NCBI RefSeq assembly: GCF_017894365.1
Contig: NZ_CP059467.1
Coordinates: 186,001-250,000 of the forward strand
Source of the DNA: Aromatoleum bremense
Lineage (GTDB): Bacteria; Pseudomonadota; Gammaproteobacteria; Burkholderiales; Rhodocyclaceae
Direction of reading: 5' to 3'
DNA: 64,000 nucleotides
The notes beneath the pieces were generated by a model. That model saw only the letters and a list, made by a program, of their open reading frames with translations, did no database searches and was not told the DNA's origin. A program made the position numbers and the translations under genes. This document shows, one piece after another, positions 63,853 to 64,000 of the stretch (position 1 is its first letter; each line of letters opens with the position of its first letter).

Positions 63853-64000
63853 TTAGCGAAGCGTCTGGACGCGCACGCCGCGGGCACCCGCGACGACCAC
63901 CGCATCCGTGCCGAGGGGTTGCACCGCCGACGCCGGGGCGGCGCGCTCGAGCTTGAGCGGCGAGAAATGCTCGCCGCCATCCGTGCTCACCAGCAGCCGC
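63853..64000 (-). CDS. YCF48-related protein, copy 2, 3' end only
   Basis: The last 48 codons of a second YCF48-like propeller gene, ending VRVQTLR like copy 1, cut by the window edge. There are a few differences from copy 1 (for example RAAPASAVQPLG against RAVPASAVQPLG). It shows that the duplication continues beyond the window. Confidence 0.88.
   Translation of the reverse strand, partial: RLLVSTDGGEHFSPLKLERAAPASAVQPLGTDAVVVAGARGVRVQTLR

Larger units (their letters stand above)
60377..64000. repeat. Right copy of the large direct repeat
   Basis: Matches 4473-8164 in the same orientation and continues to the window edge. The offset is 55836 over the RND and YCF48 genes and about 55904 at the YeiH 3' end, which shows small indels in the divergent junction near 61300-61440. 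Confidence 0.93.

Overview
The window is GC-rich DNA (visibly close to 70% over most of its length). Its gene content fits a betaproteobacterium of the Azoarcus/Aromatoleum/Thauera group: acyl-CoA metabolism, DUF1302/DUF1329 export modules, a BKACE enzyme, and many c-type cytochromes and redox genes. The taxonomic placement is inference from content and style; no rRNA or housekeeping marker is present.

Region 1 (1-12218, minus strand) is an acyl-CoA block: a thiolase cut by the window edge, a large enoyl-CoA hydratase/3-hydroxyacyl-CoA dehydrogenase with a frameshift near its 3' end, and a two-subunit CoA transferase. It continues into an envelope module transcribed as DUF1302 - DUF1329 - YCF48-like - RND/MMPL transporter - YeiH-like membrane protein. 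The last part of this module recurs almost identically at the right edge (60350-64000), so two direct copies of at least 3.6 kb bracket about 52 kb. Region 2 (12546-16909) holds a GAF-GGDEF-EAL protein with a degenerate GGDEF, a Phd/ParE-type toxin-antitoxin pair and a fatty acyl-CoA ligase.

Region 3 (about 17196-24280) is an acquired island of visibly lower GC. It carries a small HTH regulator, a 1031-aa N6-adenine DNA methyltransferase, a PD-(D/E)xK-like protein and a zinc-ribbon/phospholipase-D-like protein in one direction, followed upstream by a HEPN/RES-domain protein. It looks like an uncharacterised restriction-type defence system. A DsbA/FrnE-like protein and a Bcr/CflA-type exporter follow.

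Region 4 (27010-36704) is a LAL-type LuxR regulator opposite a plus-strand group: Rieske protein, Usp-hemerythrin protein, quinone oxidoreductase, TauD/TfdA dioxygenase, BKACE, MFS transporter and alpha/beta hydrolase. This is probably a catabolic operon for an unknown carboxylic acid.

Region 5 (36716-60068) is the most interesting. arsS and arsM (arsenosugar biosynthesis) run straight into a complete pstSCAB set. Around them are a rhodanese, a CMD/AhpD-like protein, VTT-family membrane proteins (one fused to a mercuric-reductase-like flavoenzyme), merF-merA behind a textbook MerR-type promoter, a pentahaem cytochrome, two proteins built from NPCAAK cysteine repeats, DUF3179, DUF302 and YeeE/YedE proteins, a new secreted 38-residue-repeat protein, and an operon of HD-GYP, NrtS, ECF sigma factor and short anti-sigma factor. 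Seven promoters in this region share the pattern TGTAAGG-N15/16-CGACTAAT, including the ones before arsS and before the sigma operon itself. The simplest reading is that the local ECF sigma factor controls an arsenic/thiol/redox stress regulon that includes arsenosugar synthesis and the cysteine-repeat proteins.
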